A stretch of DNA of 64,000 nt from Telmatospirillum sp. (lineage in GTDB: Bacteria > Pseudomonadota > Alphaproteobacteria > CACIAM-22H2). Both the position numbers and the translations under genes were made by a program. Where the stretch lies: NCBI GenBank assembly GCA_020248985.1, contig JADCGL010000028.1, forward strand, positions 1-64,000. Direction: 5' to 3'. The notes below the pieces were generated by a model. That model was not told the DNA's origin. It ran no database searches and saw nothing but the letters and a program-made list of their open reading frames with translations. This document shows, one piece after another, positions 50,536-58,257 of this stretch; positions within the stretch are counted from its first letter, which is position 1; the number at the start of each line of letters is the position of its first letter.

Positions 50536-50976
50536 ATGCCCAAAGTCTACGTCTCCAGCGTGATCGACGCTTCGGCCGAACGCGTTTGGCGCGAGGTGCG
50601 CGACTTCTCGTCCCTGCCCAAATGGGTTCCGGCCGTGGCCGAGTGCCGTATCGAGGGCAACGCGCCCGCCGACCAGATCGGCTGCGTGCGCGCCTTCAAA
50701 CTCAAGGACGGCGGCATGTTGCGCGAGAAGCTGCTGGCGCTGTCGGACTACGATTTTTCGACGACCTATTCGATCCTCGAATCGCCGATGGCGGTCGAAA
50801 ACTACGTCGCGACCTTGCGCCTCGTGCCGGTGACCGACGGCGAGCGTTGCTTCGCCGAATGGACGGCCGAGTTCGATTGCGATCCGACGCGCGCCGAAGC
50901 GTTGGTCGACCAGATCGGCCGCGGCGTGTTCCAGGCCGCTTTCGACGAATTGAAGCGCCGCGTGGCGCGGCGCTAA
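50536..50976 (+). CDS. single SRPBCC-domain protein
   Basis: This 146-residue START/SRPBCC (polyketide cyclase/dehydrase-like) protein has VYVSSVIDASAERVWREVRDFSSLPKWVPAV at the N-terminus, then GCVRAFKLKDGGMLREKLLALSD and NYVATLRLVPVTDGERCFAEWTAEF. It is nearly collinear with domain 1 of 43615-44538 and with the N-terminal domain of 50987-52477. It starts four bases after the flotillin gene. A small-ligand carrier or cyclase role is possible; no catalytic residues are recognised. Confidence 0.85.
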   Translation: MPKVYVSSVIDASAERVWREVRDFSSLPKWVPAVAECRIEGNAPADQIGCVRAFKLKDGGMLREKLLALSDYDFSTTYSILESPMAVENYVATLRLVPVTDGERCFAEWTAEFDCDPTRAEALVDQIGRGVFQAAFDELKRRVARR

Positions 50977-50986
50977 GCAAGAACGG

Positions 50987-52477
50987 ATGGTCGAGGTCGT
51001 CTGCTCCACCGTGATCGACGCGCCGCTTGAAGCGGTGTGGGCGGTGCTGCGCGATTTTTCCGGCGCCGGGCCGATCCCAGGCAGTAACCTTGCAGGTGCG
51101 CTCGAGGGCGGCCGCACGGCCGCCGCGGTGGGTGCGACGCGCGCGGCGGCGACGCAAAGCGGTGCCGCACTGCGCGAGCGCCTGATCGATCTCGACGACC
51201 GCAAGCACACTCTAAAAACCTGCCTTGTCGATACGCCTTTGCCGCTCTACGGCTACGTGGCGCACCAATTCTTGCGTCGCGTGACCGACGGCGACCGCAC
51301 CTTCTGGCAATGGCGCGCCAGCTTCGCGACCGATCCGCAGCGCCGCGACGATTTTGCCGCCCGCATCGCCGAGGACGTGATGGCAGCGGGCTTCGCCTCG
51401 GTGCGCGCGCGCGTGAGCCGCACGCGCAGCGCGGGCAGCGAACCGGCGGTGATGCGCGTGGCCCGCGCGGCAACGGCCGCAACGGCCACGGCCCCGGGCC
51501 CGCTCGAAGCCGCGATCGTCCAGGTCAGTCGACATGGCGGTCCGGAAGTGCTCGAAAATGCCCGCGCCAACGTACTGCCGCCCGGCCCCGGCCAGGTGCG
51601 CGTGCGGCACAGTGCCATCGGCATCAACTATATCGACGTCTATTGCCGCACCGGGGCCTATCCGTTGCTCGCCCCGCCCGGAGTGCCGGGCATGGAAGCG
51701 GCAGGGATCGTCGTCGATGTGGGCGAAGGCGTCGTCGGGTTCCTGCCCGGCGACCGCGTGGCCTACGCCGCCCCACCGGTCGGCGCTTACGCCAGCGTCC
51801 GCAACATCGCGGCCGACGCGCTCGTGCTGGTACCGCCATCGATCGACGACGAAACCGCCGCAGCCGCGATGCTGAAGGGTTTGAGCGCGGAGTATCTGCT
51901 GCACCGCGTGCACCGCGTGCGCGAAGGCGACCGCGTTCTGGTCCATTCGGCCGCCGGCGGCGTCGGGCTTCTGCTGTGCCAATGGGCGAAGAAGCTCGGC
52001 GCGGTCGTCGTTGGAACCGTCTCGTCGGCCGACAAAGCCAGGCTCGCGCGCGACCATGGCTGCGACTACCCGATCGTGTCGCGCGGCACGGGCTTTCTGA
52101 AGGCCGTGCAGGACGCCACGAAGGGAAAAGGCTGCGACGTGGTCTATGACGGCATCGGCAAGGCAAGCTTCCTCGAATCCTTCGAGGCACTCGCAATGTG
52201 CGGCCATCTCGTCAGCTACGGTCAAGCGTCGGGGCCGCTCGATCCTGTCGATCCCGCGATCTTCTCGCGCAAAAGTGCGAGCCTGACGCGGCCGGTGCTG
52301 TTCCACTACACGGCCGATCCCGAAACATTGCGCGCGATGGCCGCCATTCTGTTCGCCGCGATCGACGCGGGCCTGCGGGCCGCCCCGCGCCAGCGCTACC
52401 CGCTGTCGCAAGCAGCACAAGCGCACCGCGATCTCGAAGGCCGCCGCACGGTCGGCGCCAGCATTCTCGTGCCGTGA
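50987..52477 (+). CDS. fusion: SRPBCC domain + zinc-free quinone oxidoreductase
   Basis: This 496-residue fusion has an SRPBCC domain at residues 1-145 (VEVVCSTVIDAPLEAVWAVLRDFSGAG). An Ala/Thr-rich linker leads into an NADPH-quinone oxidoreductase of the MDR superfamily from about residue 170 (AAIVQVSRHGGPEVLE, PGPGQVRVRHSAIGINYIDVYCRTGAYPL, VLVHSAAGGVGLLLCQWAKKLGA). No zinc-binding cysteines are seen, as expected for QOR. Linking a hydrophobic ligand pocket to a reductase suggests that the bound compound is the reductase substrate (inference). Ten bases separate it from the single SRPBCC gene. Confidence 0.88.
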   Translation: MVEVVCSTVIDAPLEAVWAVLRDFSGAGPIPGSNLAGALEGGRTAAAVGATRAAATQSGAALRERLIDLDDRKHTLKTCLVDTPLPLYGYVAHQFLRRVTDGDRTFWQWRASFATDPQRRDDFAARIAEDVMAAGFASVRARVSRTRSAGSEPAVMRVARAATAATATAPGPLEAAIVQVSRHGGPEVLENARANVLPPGPGQVRVRHSAIGINYIDVYCRTGAYPLLAPPGVPGMEAAGIVVDVGEGVVGFLPGDRVAYAAPPVGAYASVRNIAADALVLVPPSIDDETAAAAMLKGLSAEYLLHRVHRVREGDRVLVHSAAGGVGLLLCQWAKKLGAVVVGTVSSADKARLARDHGCDYPIVSRGTGFLKAVQDATKGKGCDVVYDGIGKASFLESFEALAMCGHLVSYGQASGPLDPVDPAIFSRKSASLTRPVLFHYTADPETLRAMAAILFAAIDAGLRAAPRQRYPLSQAAQAHRDLEGRRTVGASILVP

Positions 52478-52514
52478 CGTTTCGACAAACCCCCGAACAC
52501 AGGACGATTCCCCG

Positions 52515-53381
52515 ATGAAACTTGCGCGCTTTGCGGTCGACGGAAAAACGGCGATCGGCGTGGTCGATGCCGAAAAAGGCACTGTGCAAGCGCTCGCGCC
52601 GCACGCGGACGACATGGTGCGGATCGTCGAGGCGCATGCGCAGCCTGCCCAAACGCTCAAGACGGCGGGTCCGATCCGCGCACTTGCCGAGGTTGCGATT
52701 CTGGCGCCGCTGCATGCGCCGCGCCGCAATATCATCTGCGTGGGCAAAAACTACCGCGAGCACGCGGTCGAGTTCGCGCGCTCGGGCTTCGAAGCGGGTG
52801 CGGTCGCGGGTGCCGAGGTCGACGCCTATCCCGCCGTGTTCAGCAAACCCGCCAGCACGATCTGTGCGGCAACCGATGCCGTAAGTCTGCACGCGCAAGC
52901 CACGTCCGCGGTCGACTACGAGGGCGAATTGGCCTTCGTCATCGGCAAGCGAGGCAAGGACATCCTCAAGGAGAATGCGTATTCGCACATCTGGGGTTAT
53001 GTCGCGATCAACGATGTTACGGCGCGCGACCGGCAGAGGAACCACAAACAATGGTTTCTGGGCAAAGCCCTCGACAGGTTCTGCCCGATGGGACCGTGGA
53101 TCGCCACTGCCGACGAGGTGGATGCCGAAAATCTCACCCTCAAGACCTGGGTCAACGGCGAGTTGCGCCAGAATGCCAACACGCGCGATCTGCTGTTCGA
53201 CATCCCGACCTTGGTCGCCACGATCTCGAGCGGTCTGACGCTGGAGCCCGGCGACATCATTGCGACCGGAACGCCCGTCGGCGTCGGCATCGGCATGAAG
53301 CCGCCGGTGTTCCTGAAGACCGACGACGTCGTAACGATCGAAGTCACAGGCTTGGGCCGCTTGCACAACCGCTTTTTCTAG
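52515..53381 (+). CDS. fumarylacetoacetate hydrolase family protein
   Basis: This 288-residue FAH-superfamily protein is C-C bond hydrolase-, decarboxylase- or isomerase-like. The C-terminal core contains NIICVGKNYREHAVEFARSG, FSKPASTI, the metal-binding E-x-E in VDYEGELAFVIGK, GYVAINDVTARDRQ, GPWI and ATGTPVGVG. All of these are family hallmarks. It is the last gene of the Liv/Tm-1 operon, ending 146 bases before repeat copy 4. A terminal FAH-type enzyme suggests that the pathway yields an acyl-pyruvate or 2-oxo-ene-acid that is cleaved here (inference). Confidence 0.92.
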   Translation: MKLARFAVDGKTAIGVVDAEKGTVQALAPHADDMVRIVEAHAQPAQTLKTAGPIRALAEVAILAPLHAPRRNIICVGKNYREHAVEFARSGFEAGAVAGAEVDAYPAVFSKPASTICAATDAVSLHAQATSAVDYEGELAFVIGKRGKDILKENAYSHIWGYVAINDVTARDRQRNHKQWFLGKALDRFCPMGPWIATADEVDAENLTLKTWVNGELRQNANTRDLLFDIPTLVATISSGLTLEPGDIIATGTPVGVGIGMKPPVFLKTDDVVTIEVTGLGRLHNRFF

Positions 53382-53527
53382 AACGCTGCGAGAGGCGGTC
53401 GAAGGGCGCCGCGCGCAAAACAACGCGCCGCAGTGCACGAAGCTGGGACGATTCGGCCTAACGGCTCTCGCCTTTGTCCCACGTCCGTCCAGGTCTTTCG
53501 ATTGAACCGGACGAACGGCCCTGCCGA

Positions 53528-53628
53528 TGGTCGGAGCGAGAGGATTCGCACCTCCGGCCCCTAGCTCCCGAAATATTGGATTATTCAAAGAATCCAATAC
53601 CGGTTTGTGCTTTTCAGTCTCTTTTGGG
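53528..53628 (-). repeat. tRNA-Pro 3'-half repeat, copy 4
   Basis: The core at 53572-53528 (minus strand) has the tRNA-Pro 3' half with one difference, a C for A in the T loop on the + strand reading (TTCGCACC). The 56-base tail (53573-53628) contains the perfect stem TTGGATT-ATTCAAAG-AATCCAA. It overlaps the last codons of the minus-strand amidohydrolase gene that stops at 53614. It lies in the 232-base convergent gap 53382-53613, whose left part (53382-53527) shows nothing else. Confidence 0.85.
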
Positions 53629-55071
53629 CCCAATCATTTCTTGTAGTCTCGTCGTCTGAAGTTGTTGGGCGAGGATCTCCATCGCTTTGCGAGCGCTTCC
53701 AAGCGCGTGCGCGCGTTCGTCGAGGAAAGCGGCACGGACTTGCGTGAATTCGGCAAGCACAGCTGCCTCATCAAAGCTGCGGATGCGCCCCTCGCGATAG
53801 ATCCAGTCGCCGCCGACCATTGTTGCGCGCACCTGATGCGCGCCGCCGTGTCGGACGAGAGCTTCGACATTCGTCTCAAGCGCAGAGACGGCTGCACCCG
53901 ACAGGTCCAAGACTACAAGATCGGCCATATAGCCCGTTTCGATGCGGCCCGTGCGGCCCGAAAGGCCCGCCGCCCGCGCGCCGCCTTCGGTCGCCATGCG
54001 CAACGCCGTTTCGGCGCGCGGCCACGATCGCCAGTCCGTGCCGCTGCGCCCGATCATCGTGGCAAGCCGCATCAACTCGAACATATCGGCGGTGCCCCCC
54101 GTATTTGCTGAATCGCTGCCAAGTGCGAGGGGCACGCCGCGCGCCTCGAGATCGGCAAGGGGCAGAATGCCGGATCCCAGCATCAAATTGCTCGCGGGAT
54201 TGTGGACGACCGTCGTGCCGCGTCGCGCAAGCAGATCGCGTTCGGCGGGCGCGAGCCATATCCCGTGCGCCACGGCCGTGCACGCATCGAGTAGACCGCG
54301 CGCGTCGAGATGGGCCACGACGCCCTCGGGCCATTCGCGCCAACACGCGATCGCCTGGGCCTCGGTTTCGAGCAGATGCGTGTGTGCGCCCATGCCGTGG
54401 CGTGCTGCAAGCTGCGCCCACAAGTCGAGCAGCGCCGGTGAGCAGCGTTGCGGCGCATTGGGCCCGAGGATCGTGCGAACGCGACCGCCGCCGTCGGTGC
54501 GGCCGAGTTCGTCGAACATGTCGCATATGAAGGCCGGATCGGGAAAACCCGCCCCTTCGATCTCGGCGCGTATCGCGTCGGGCAGCGCGAAACCGAGAAT
54601 ATCGTGGTCGTGCCGATCGTGCAGAAACGGCGCGAACGCGACGCGCAAGCCGCTCTCGAGATGGGCGGCATGGGACGCGCGAAAATGGCGCACGGGCGGC
54701 GAATGGTCGACGACGCAGGTCACGCCGGCACGCGCCATTTCGGCGGCACCGAGCAGAATCCCGAGCCGCAGCAGGCGTTCGTCAAGCCCGCGGCCGAAAG
54801 CCACCGTAAACAATGCCCAGAGTTCGAGCGGCAAGGCATTCTCGGTGCCGCGCAGCACGTTCGCGTAAGCATGGTGATGGGCGTTCACGAGTCCGGGCAA
54901 AACGGTTGCGCCCTTTGCGTCGAATGTTTCGCGCGCCCGGGCAGCCATTGCGTCGGTATCTGCACCGCGCGCGATGCCGGCAATTCGCCCGTCTTCGACG
55001 AGAATGGCGCCGGTCGCGAAAGTGCCGTCCCAGGCCGGCAGTATCCGCGCATTGACGATGGCACAGCTCAT
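53614..55071 (-). CDS. metal-dependent amidohydrolase, ATZ/TRZ type
   Basis: This 485-residue amidohydrolase has HxH at H65/H67 (GLVNAHHHAYANVLRG), metal His in GMGAHTHLLET, VAHGIWLAPAE, and catalytic Asp in LALGSDSANTGG. These features fit the ATZ/TRZ/SAH-deaminase-like group. The start overlaps the LysR stop (ATGA). The last residues (GPKRD) are encoded by the tail of repeat copy 4, so the C-terminus was probably formed when the repeat inserted or decayed there. It is the last gene of the leftward operon that starts at 62290. The substrate is unknown. Confidence 0.9.
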   Translation of the reverse strand: MSCAIVNARILPAWDGTFATGAILVEDGRIAGIARGADTDAMAARARETFDAKGATVLPGLVNAHHHAYANVLRGTENALPLELWALFTVAFGRGLDERLLRLGILLGAAEMARAGVTCVVDHSPPVRHFRASHAAHLESGLRVAFAPFLHDRHDHDILGFALPDAIRAEIEGAGFPDPAFICDMFDELGRTDGGGRVRTILGPNAPQRCSPALLDLWAQLAARHGMGAHTHLLETEAQAIACWREWPEGVVAHLDARGLLDACTAVAHGIWLAPAERDLLARRGTTVVHNPASNLMLGSGILPLADLEARGVPLALGSDSANTGGTADMFELMRLATMIGRSGTDWRSWPRAETALRMATEGGARAAGLSGRTGRIETGYMADLVVLDLSGAAVSALETNVEALVRHGGAHQVRATMVGGDWIYREGRIRSFDEAAVLAEFTQVRAAFLDERAHALGSARKAMEILAQQLQTTRLQEMIGPKRD

Positions 55072-55973
55072 TTGCTGCGCTCGAGTGCGCGCAACTCGTC
55101 GGCAAGCCGGTCCGCGAGTGCGAGGGCTGCAAAGGGCAAGGCACGTGCCGTCGGCACAACGATGCCGAGCTTCAGTGTGTTGATGCGGCGCGAGGCGAAG
55201 GGGCGCCAGGCTAACTCCGCGTCGGCGATCTCGCCCAGGAAGCCGAACCGCGTGAAGAACGCGATGCCCCAGCTTTCGCGGATCGCGTGTTTGAGCATGT
55301 GGATCGAATTCGACGTCAAGCGCGGCTCGAGCGAATCGCGAAACGCGGCAAAGTCGGGATCGATATCCGCACTTTTCGGAAGCGGCCCTTGCTGGCCGAG
55401 GACGGGAAAGGCCAGCGCCTCCTCGAAGCGCACGGTTCGCTTGCGGGCTAAGGGGTGGCGCGTTCCCATGACGACGCCGATGGGGGCGGAAATCGTCGCG
55501 ATGAATTGCGTGCCGGCCGGAAGCTGCGACACGAAGGTGAAGCCGATATCGGAGCGGCCGGCGGCAACGTCGCCTGGAATGCGCGCCGGCTCGACCGCGA
55601 GCACCGTGTAGGTGACGGCCGGGAAGTCGGCGCGGAATCGGTCGAGGGCCTGCGGCAAGAACTGCACGAGAAGCGAGTCGACCGCACCGATCGCGACGTG
55701 GCCCGTCTTGACGCCGCGCAGATCGTCGATTTCGGCGCGGATGCGGTCGAACTCGGCCAGCGTACCGTTCACATGGCGCAGTAAAAGCTCGCCCGCGAGG
55801 GTCAAGCGCATGCGGCCCGGCAGCCGGTCGAAGACCGGCATACCGAGCTCATCCTCAAGCTTCAGCAACTGCCGATCGACCGCACTCGGCGCAACGTTGA
55901 GAGTCGCCGCCGCACGTCGGACCGAACCGTGCCGCGCGATCTCCCTGAAATACTTGAGGACGGCCGCATGCAT
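55068..55973 (-). CDS. LysR-family transcriptional regulator
   Basis: This 301-residue LysR-type regulator has an N-terminal winged helix-turn-helix (about 1-60: FREIARHGSVRRAAATLNVAPSAVDRQLLKLEDELGMPVFDR) and a substrate-binding effector domain (about 90-295). The helix-turn-helix is slightly atypical (VDRQLLKLE in place of the more usual S-QI--LE). LysR genes normally diverge from their targets. Here it is inside the leftward operon between the ferredoxin and amidohydrolase genes, overlapping the latter by four bases, so it may be autoregulated together with the pathway. Confidence 0.92.
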   Translation of the reverse strand: MHAAVLKYFREIARHGSVRRAAATLNVAPSAVDRQLLKLEDELGMPVFDRLPGRMRLTLAGELLLRHVNGTLAEFDRIRAEIDDLRGVKTGHVAIGAVDSLLVQFLPQALDRFRADFPAVTYTVLAVEPARIPGDVAAGRSDIGFTFVSQLPAGTQFIATISAPIGVVMGTRHPLARKRTVRFEEALAFPVLGQQGPLPKSADIDPDFAAFRDSLEPRLTSNSIHMLKHAIRESWGIAFFTRFGFLGEIADAELAWRPFASRRINTLKLGIVVPTARALPFAALALADRLADELRALERSK

Positions 55974-55991
55974 GCGCGGATATTGCTACGG

Positions 55992-56312
55992 CTACGGCCA
56001 GGAAGCCACCAGCGGGTGGTCCTTGTCGGTCGTGCGCCGCGCATCCGCACCGCCCGGCGAACCCCACCCGGTCACGTCGGGACCGAAGAATTCGGCATTC
56101 GCGGCCAGGAACGGCTTTTCTGCCTCTGGCAAGCGGTCGTCGGCGTGGATGGCGCCGACCGGGCAGACGGTCTCGCACAATCCGCAGTCGATGCATTCGG
56201 TCGGGTGGATGTAGAGCGTGCGCCCGCCCTCGTAGATGCAGTCGACAGGACAAACCGAGAGGCATGCTTTGTCCTTGAGGTCGATGCACGGCGAGGCGAT
56301 GACGTAGGGCAT
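55992..56312 (-). CDS. 7Fe ferredoxin (3Fe-4S + 4Fe-4S)
   Basis: This 106-residue ferredoxin has cysteines placed as in FdxA-type 7Fe ferredoxins. C9, C17 and C50 can bind 3Fe-4S. C21, C40, C43 and C46 can bind 4Fe-4S. C25 is the extra cysteine also known from Azotobacter ferredoxin I. The segments LSVCPVDCIYEGG and CIDCGLCETVCPVGAI are typical. The ATG overlaps the stop of the enoyl-CoA hydratase gene (ATGA). It could donate electrons to the FAD-dependent oxidoreductase at 58254-59606 of the same operon (inference). Confidence 0.93.
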   Translation of the reverse strand: MPYVIASPCIDLKDKACLSVCPVDCIYEGGRTLYIHPTECIDCGLCETVCPVGAIHADDRLPEAEKPFLAANAEFFGPDVTGWGSPGGADARRTTDKDHPLVASWP

Positions 56313-57088
56313 CAGCGGCCCTCCCAGACCGGTTTGCGCTTCTCGCGGAAAGCGGCAACGCCCTCTTCGGCGTCGCGCGACTGCAGCGCCTCGACCAAGG
56401 CCGGAAGCCGATGGGCTTGCGCTTCGACGGCCGAGAGATGTGCTGTTTGCCGCACGACCTGCTTGATCGCGCGCACGCTGAGCGGCGCGCAAGCGAGGAT
56501 CTCGGCAACCCACCGATCGACGGCCGCGTCGATTTCCGCGCGCGGCACGACCTCGTTCACAAGCCCCATCGACTGCGCTTCGCGCGCCGACAGGCGCCGG
56601 CCCGTCAACATGACGCCCATGGCTTGCCGGAACGGCACTTGCCGCTGGAGCAGCGTCATGCCGCCGTCGAGCGGCAGACGGCCGACGCGCGCTTCGGGCA
56701 GGCCGAATGTCGCTTCCTCGGCTGCAACGACGATGTCGCAGCCCAAGACCATCTCGAAACCGCCGCCCAAAGCATGGCCGTTGACCCGTGCGACGACCGG
56801 CACGTCGAGCGTCTGGCGCAGCGCAATGCCGCCGAACCCGCCGACGCGCGCCGCCGCCCAATAGTCGAGACCGCTTTTGCCGGAACTGCCCTTCATGTCG
56901 GCGCCCGCACTGAACGCGCGGTCGCCCGCCCCCGTCAGCACCACGCAGCGGATCGAACGGTCGCCTTCGATCTGCGTCCAGATGCGCTGCAACTCCGCTT
57001 CGGTCGCGGCATCGACGGCATTCAGCACCTCGGGGCGGTCGATCGTCACGCGCGCCACATGGTCCGATATTTCGAAGCGTACGGGCAT
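56312..57088 (-). CDS. enoyl-CoA hydratase/isomerase family protein
   Basis: This 258-residue crotonase-fold protein has oxyanion-hole segments GAGDRAFSAGADMKG and ARVNGHALGGGFEMVLGCDIVVAAEEATFGLPEARVGRLPLDGG. The catalytic Glu is likely in the LPEARVG segment. It hydrates or isomerises an acyl-CoA. The gene overlaps both neighbours: the CaiB transferase upstream and the ferredoxin downstream. The CoA transferase next to it would supply the CoA thioester. The substrate is unknown. Confidence 0.92.
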   Translation of the reverse strand: MPVRFEISDHVARVTIDRPEVLNAVDAATEAELQRIWTQIEGDRSIRCVVLTGAGDRAFSAGADMKGSSGKSGLDYWAAARVGGFGGIALRQTLDVPVVARVNGHALGGGFEMVLGCDIVVAAEEATFGLPEARVGRLPLDGGMTLLQRQVPFRQAMGVMLTGRRLSAREAQSMGLVNEVVPRAEIDAAVDRWVAEILACAPLSVRAIKQVVRQTAHLSAVEAQAHRLPALVEALQSRDAEEGVAAFREKRKPVWEGR

Positions 57089-58257
57089 CAGGCCGCCCCG
57101 GATTTCACGAGCCCGATTTCCGCCAGAACTTCGTCCGTATGCTCGCCGAGCTTCGGCGGCACGATGCGGATGCCGACGGGCGCGTGCGCAAGGTGAACCG
57201 GCGAGCCGACGACGCGCATCGTCTCGCTCGGCCCCTCGGCTTCCAAAACCATGCCGTTGATCGCGGTTTGCTTGTCGGCGAGCGCTTCGGCGAGCGTCCG
57301 AACCGGCGCGCAGAGCAGATCCTCGGCCTCGAGCCGCGCCAGCACGGCCGCGTTCGTGTAGCTCGCGAACCGCTCGCGGAAAATCGCATGCAGCGCTGCT
57401 TTGTTGGCAACGCGCAACTCGTGCGTCGCAAAGCGCGGATCCTCGGCAAGCGCCGGAATCTCGAGCGCGTTGGCGATGTCCCGCAGCGGATCAGCTTTGA
57501 AAGCGCCCACGAGCACGACGGCGCCGTCTTGCGTGCGGAAGACGCCCGAGAGCGGCATCGCTCCCCAATTGACTTCGCGTCCGCGCATCATATGGGCGGT
57601 CGCTTCCTGCATCTGCGCGGCAATCATCGAATCGTAAAGCGACACGGAGACGAGCTGGCCGCGTCCGGTCTTCGCGCGCTGCAGCAACGCCAGCAGCACG
57701 CCCTGGACCATGTGCATGCCTGCCGAATAGTCGGCGAACGTGGTCGGATAGATCGAAAGCGGCAGCGATTCGTCGGAGCGGCGCATCATCGTGCCGCTCA
57801 TCGCTTGCGCGAGCACGTCCTGGCCGCCTTTGTGCGCATAGGGCCCCGTCAGCCCGTAGCCGGTGCCGACGGCGTAGATCAGGCGCGGATTGCGCGCCGC
57901 GAGCGCTTCGTAGCCGAAACCCATCTTCTCCATGACGCCGGCGCGGAAATTGTTGACGACGACATCGGCCTCGTCGATGAGCCGCAGCACGGCTTCGCGC
58001 AGCTCGGGCTTGCGCAGATCGAGGGCAACGGATCGTTTGTTGCGGTTGAGCGAGCAGAAAACCGGCCCCTGCAGCCCGGCCGGATCGTTTGGAAAAGCGG
58101 TCCGCGACAGGTCGCCCGCACCCGGCCGCTCGATCTTGACGACATCGGCACCGTAGTCGCCCAGCATCTGGGTGGCACACGGTCCCATCATGACTTGCGT
58201 GAAATCGATGACCCGAATGCCTTCGAGCGGCAGCGGCGGATTGGCTGATTTGGTCAC
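57088..58257 (-). CDS. class III CoA transferase, CaiB/BaiF family
   Basis: This 389-residue family III CoA transferase carries the start LPLEGIRVIDFTQVMMGPCATQMLGDYGADVVKIERPGAGD. Catalytic Asp176 in FADYSAGMHMVQG aligns with the nucleophilic Asp of formyl-CoA transferase, whose motif is GDSNTGMHLMIG. The GTG at 58257 overlaps the stop of the FAD oxidoreductase gene (GTGA); a longer frame reaches 58335 but is Arg-rich and unlike the family. The enzyme would transfer CoA to a carboxylic acid, which then becomes the substrate of the adjacent enoyl-CoA hydratase. Confidence 0.92.
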   Translation of the reverse strand: MTKSANPPLPLEGIRVIDFTQVMMGPCATQMLGDYGADVVKIERPGAGDLSRTAFPNDPAGLQGPVFCSLNRNKRSVALDLRKPELREAVLRLIDEADVVVNNFRAGVMEKMGFGYEALAARNPRLIYAVGTGYGLTGPYAHKGGQDVLAQAMSGTMMRRSDESLPLSIYPTTFADYSAGMHMVQGVLLALLQRAKTGRGQLVSVSLYDSMIAAQMQEATAHMMRGREVNWGAMPLSGVFRTQDGAVVLVGAFKADPLRDIANALEIPALAEDPRFATHELRVANKAALHAIFRERFASYTNAAVLARLEAEDLLCAPVRTLAEALADKQTAINGMVLEAEGPSETMRVVGSPVHLAHAPVGIRIVPPKLGEHTDEVLAEIGLVKSGAA

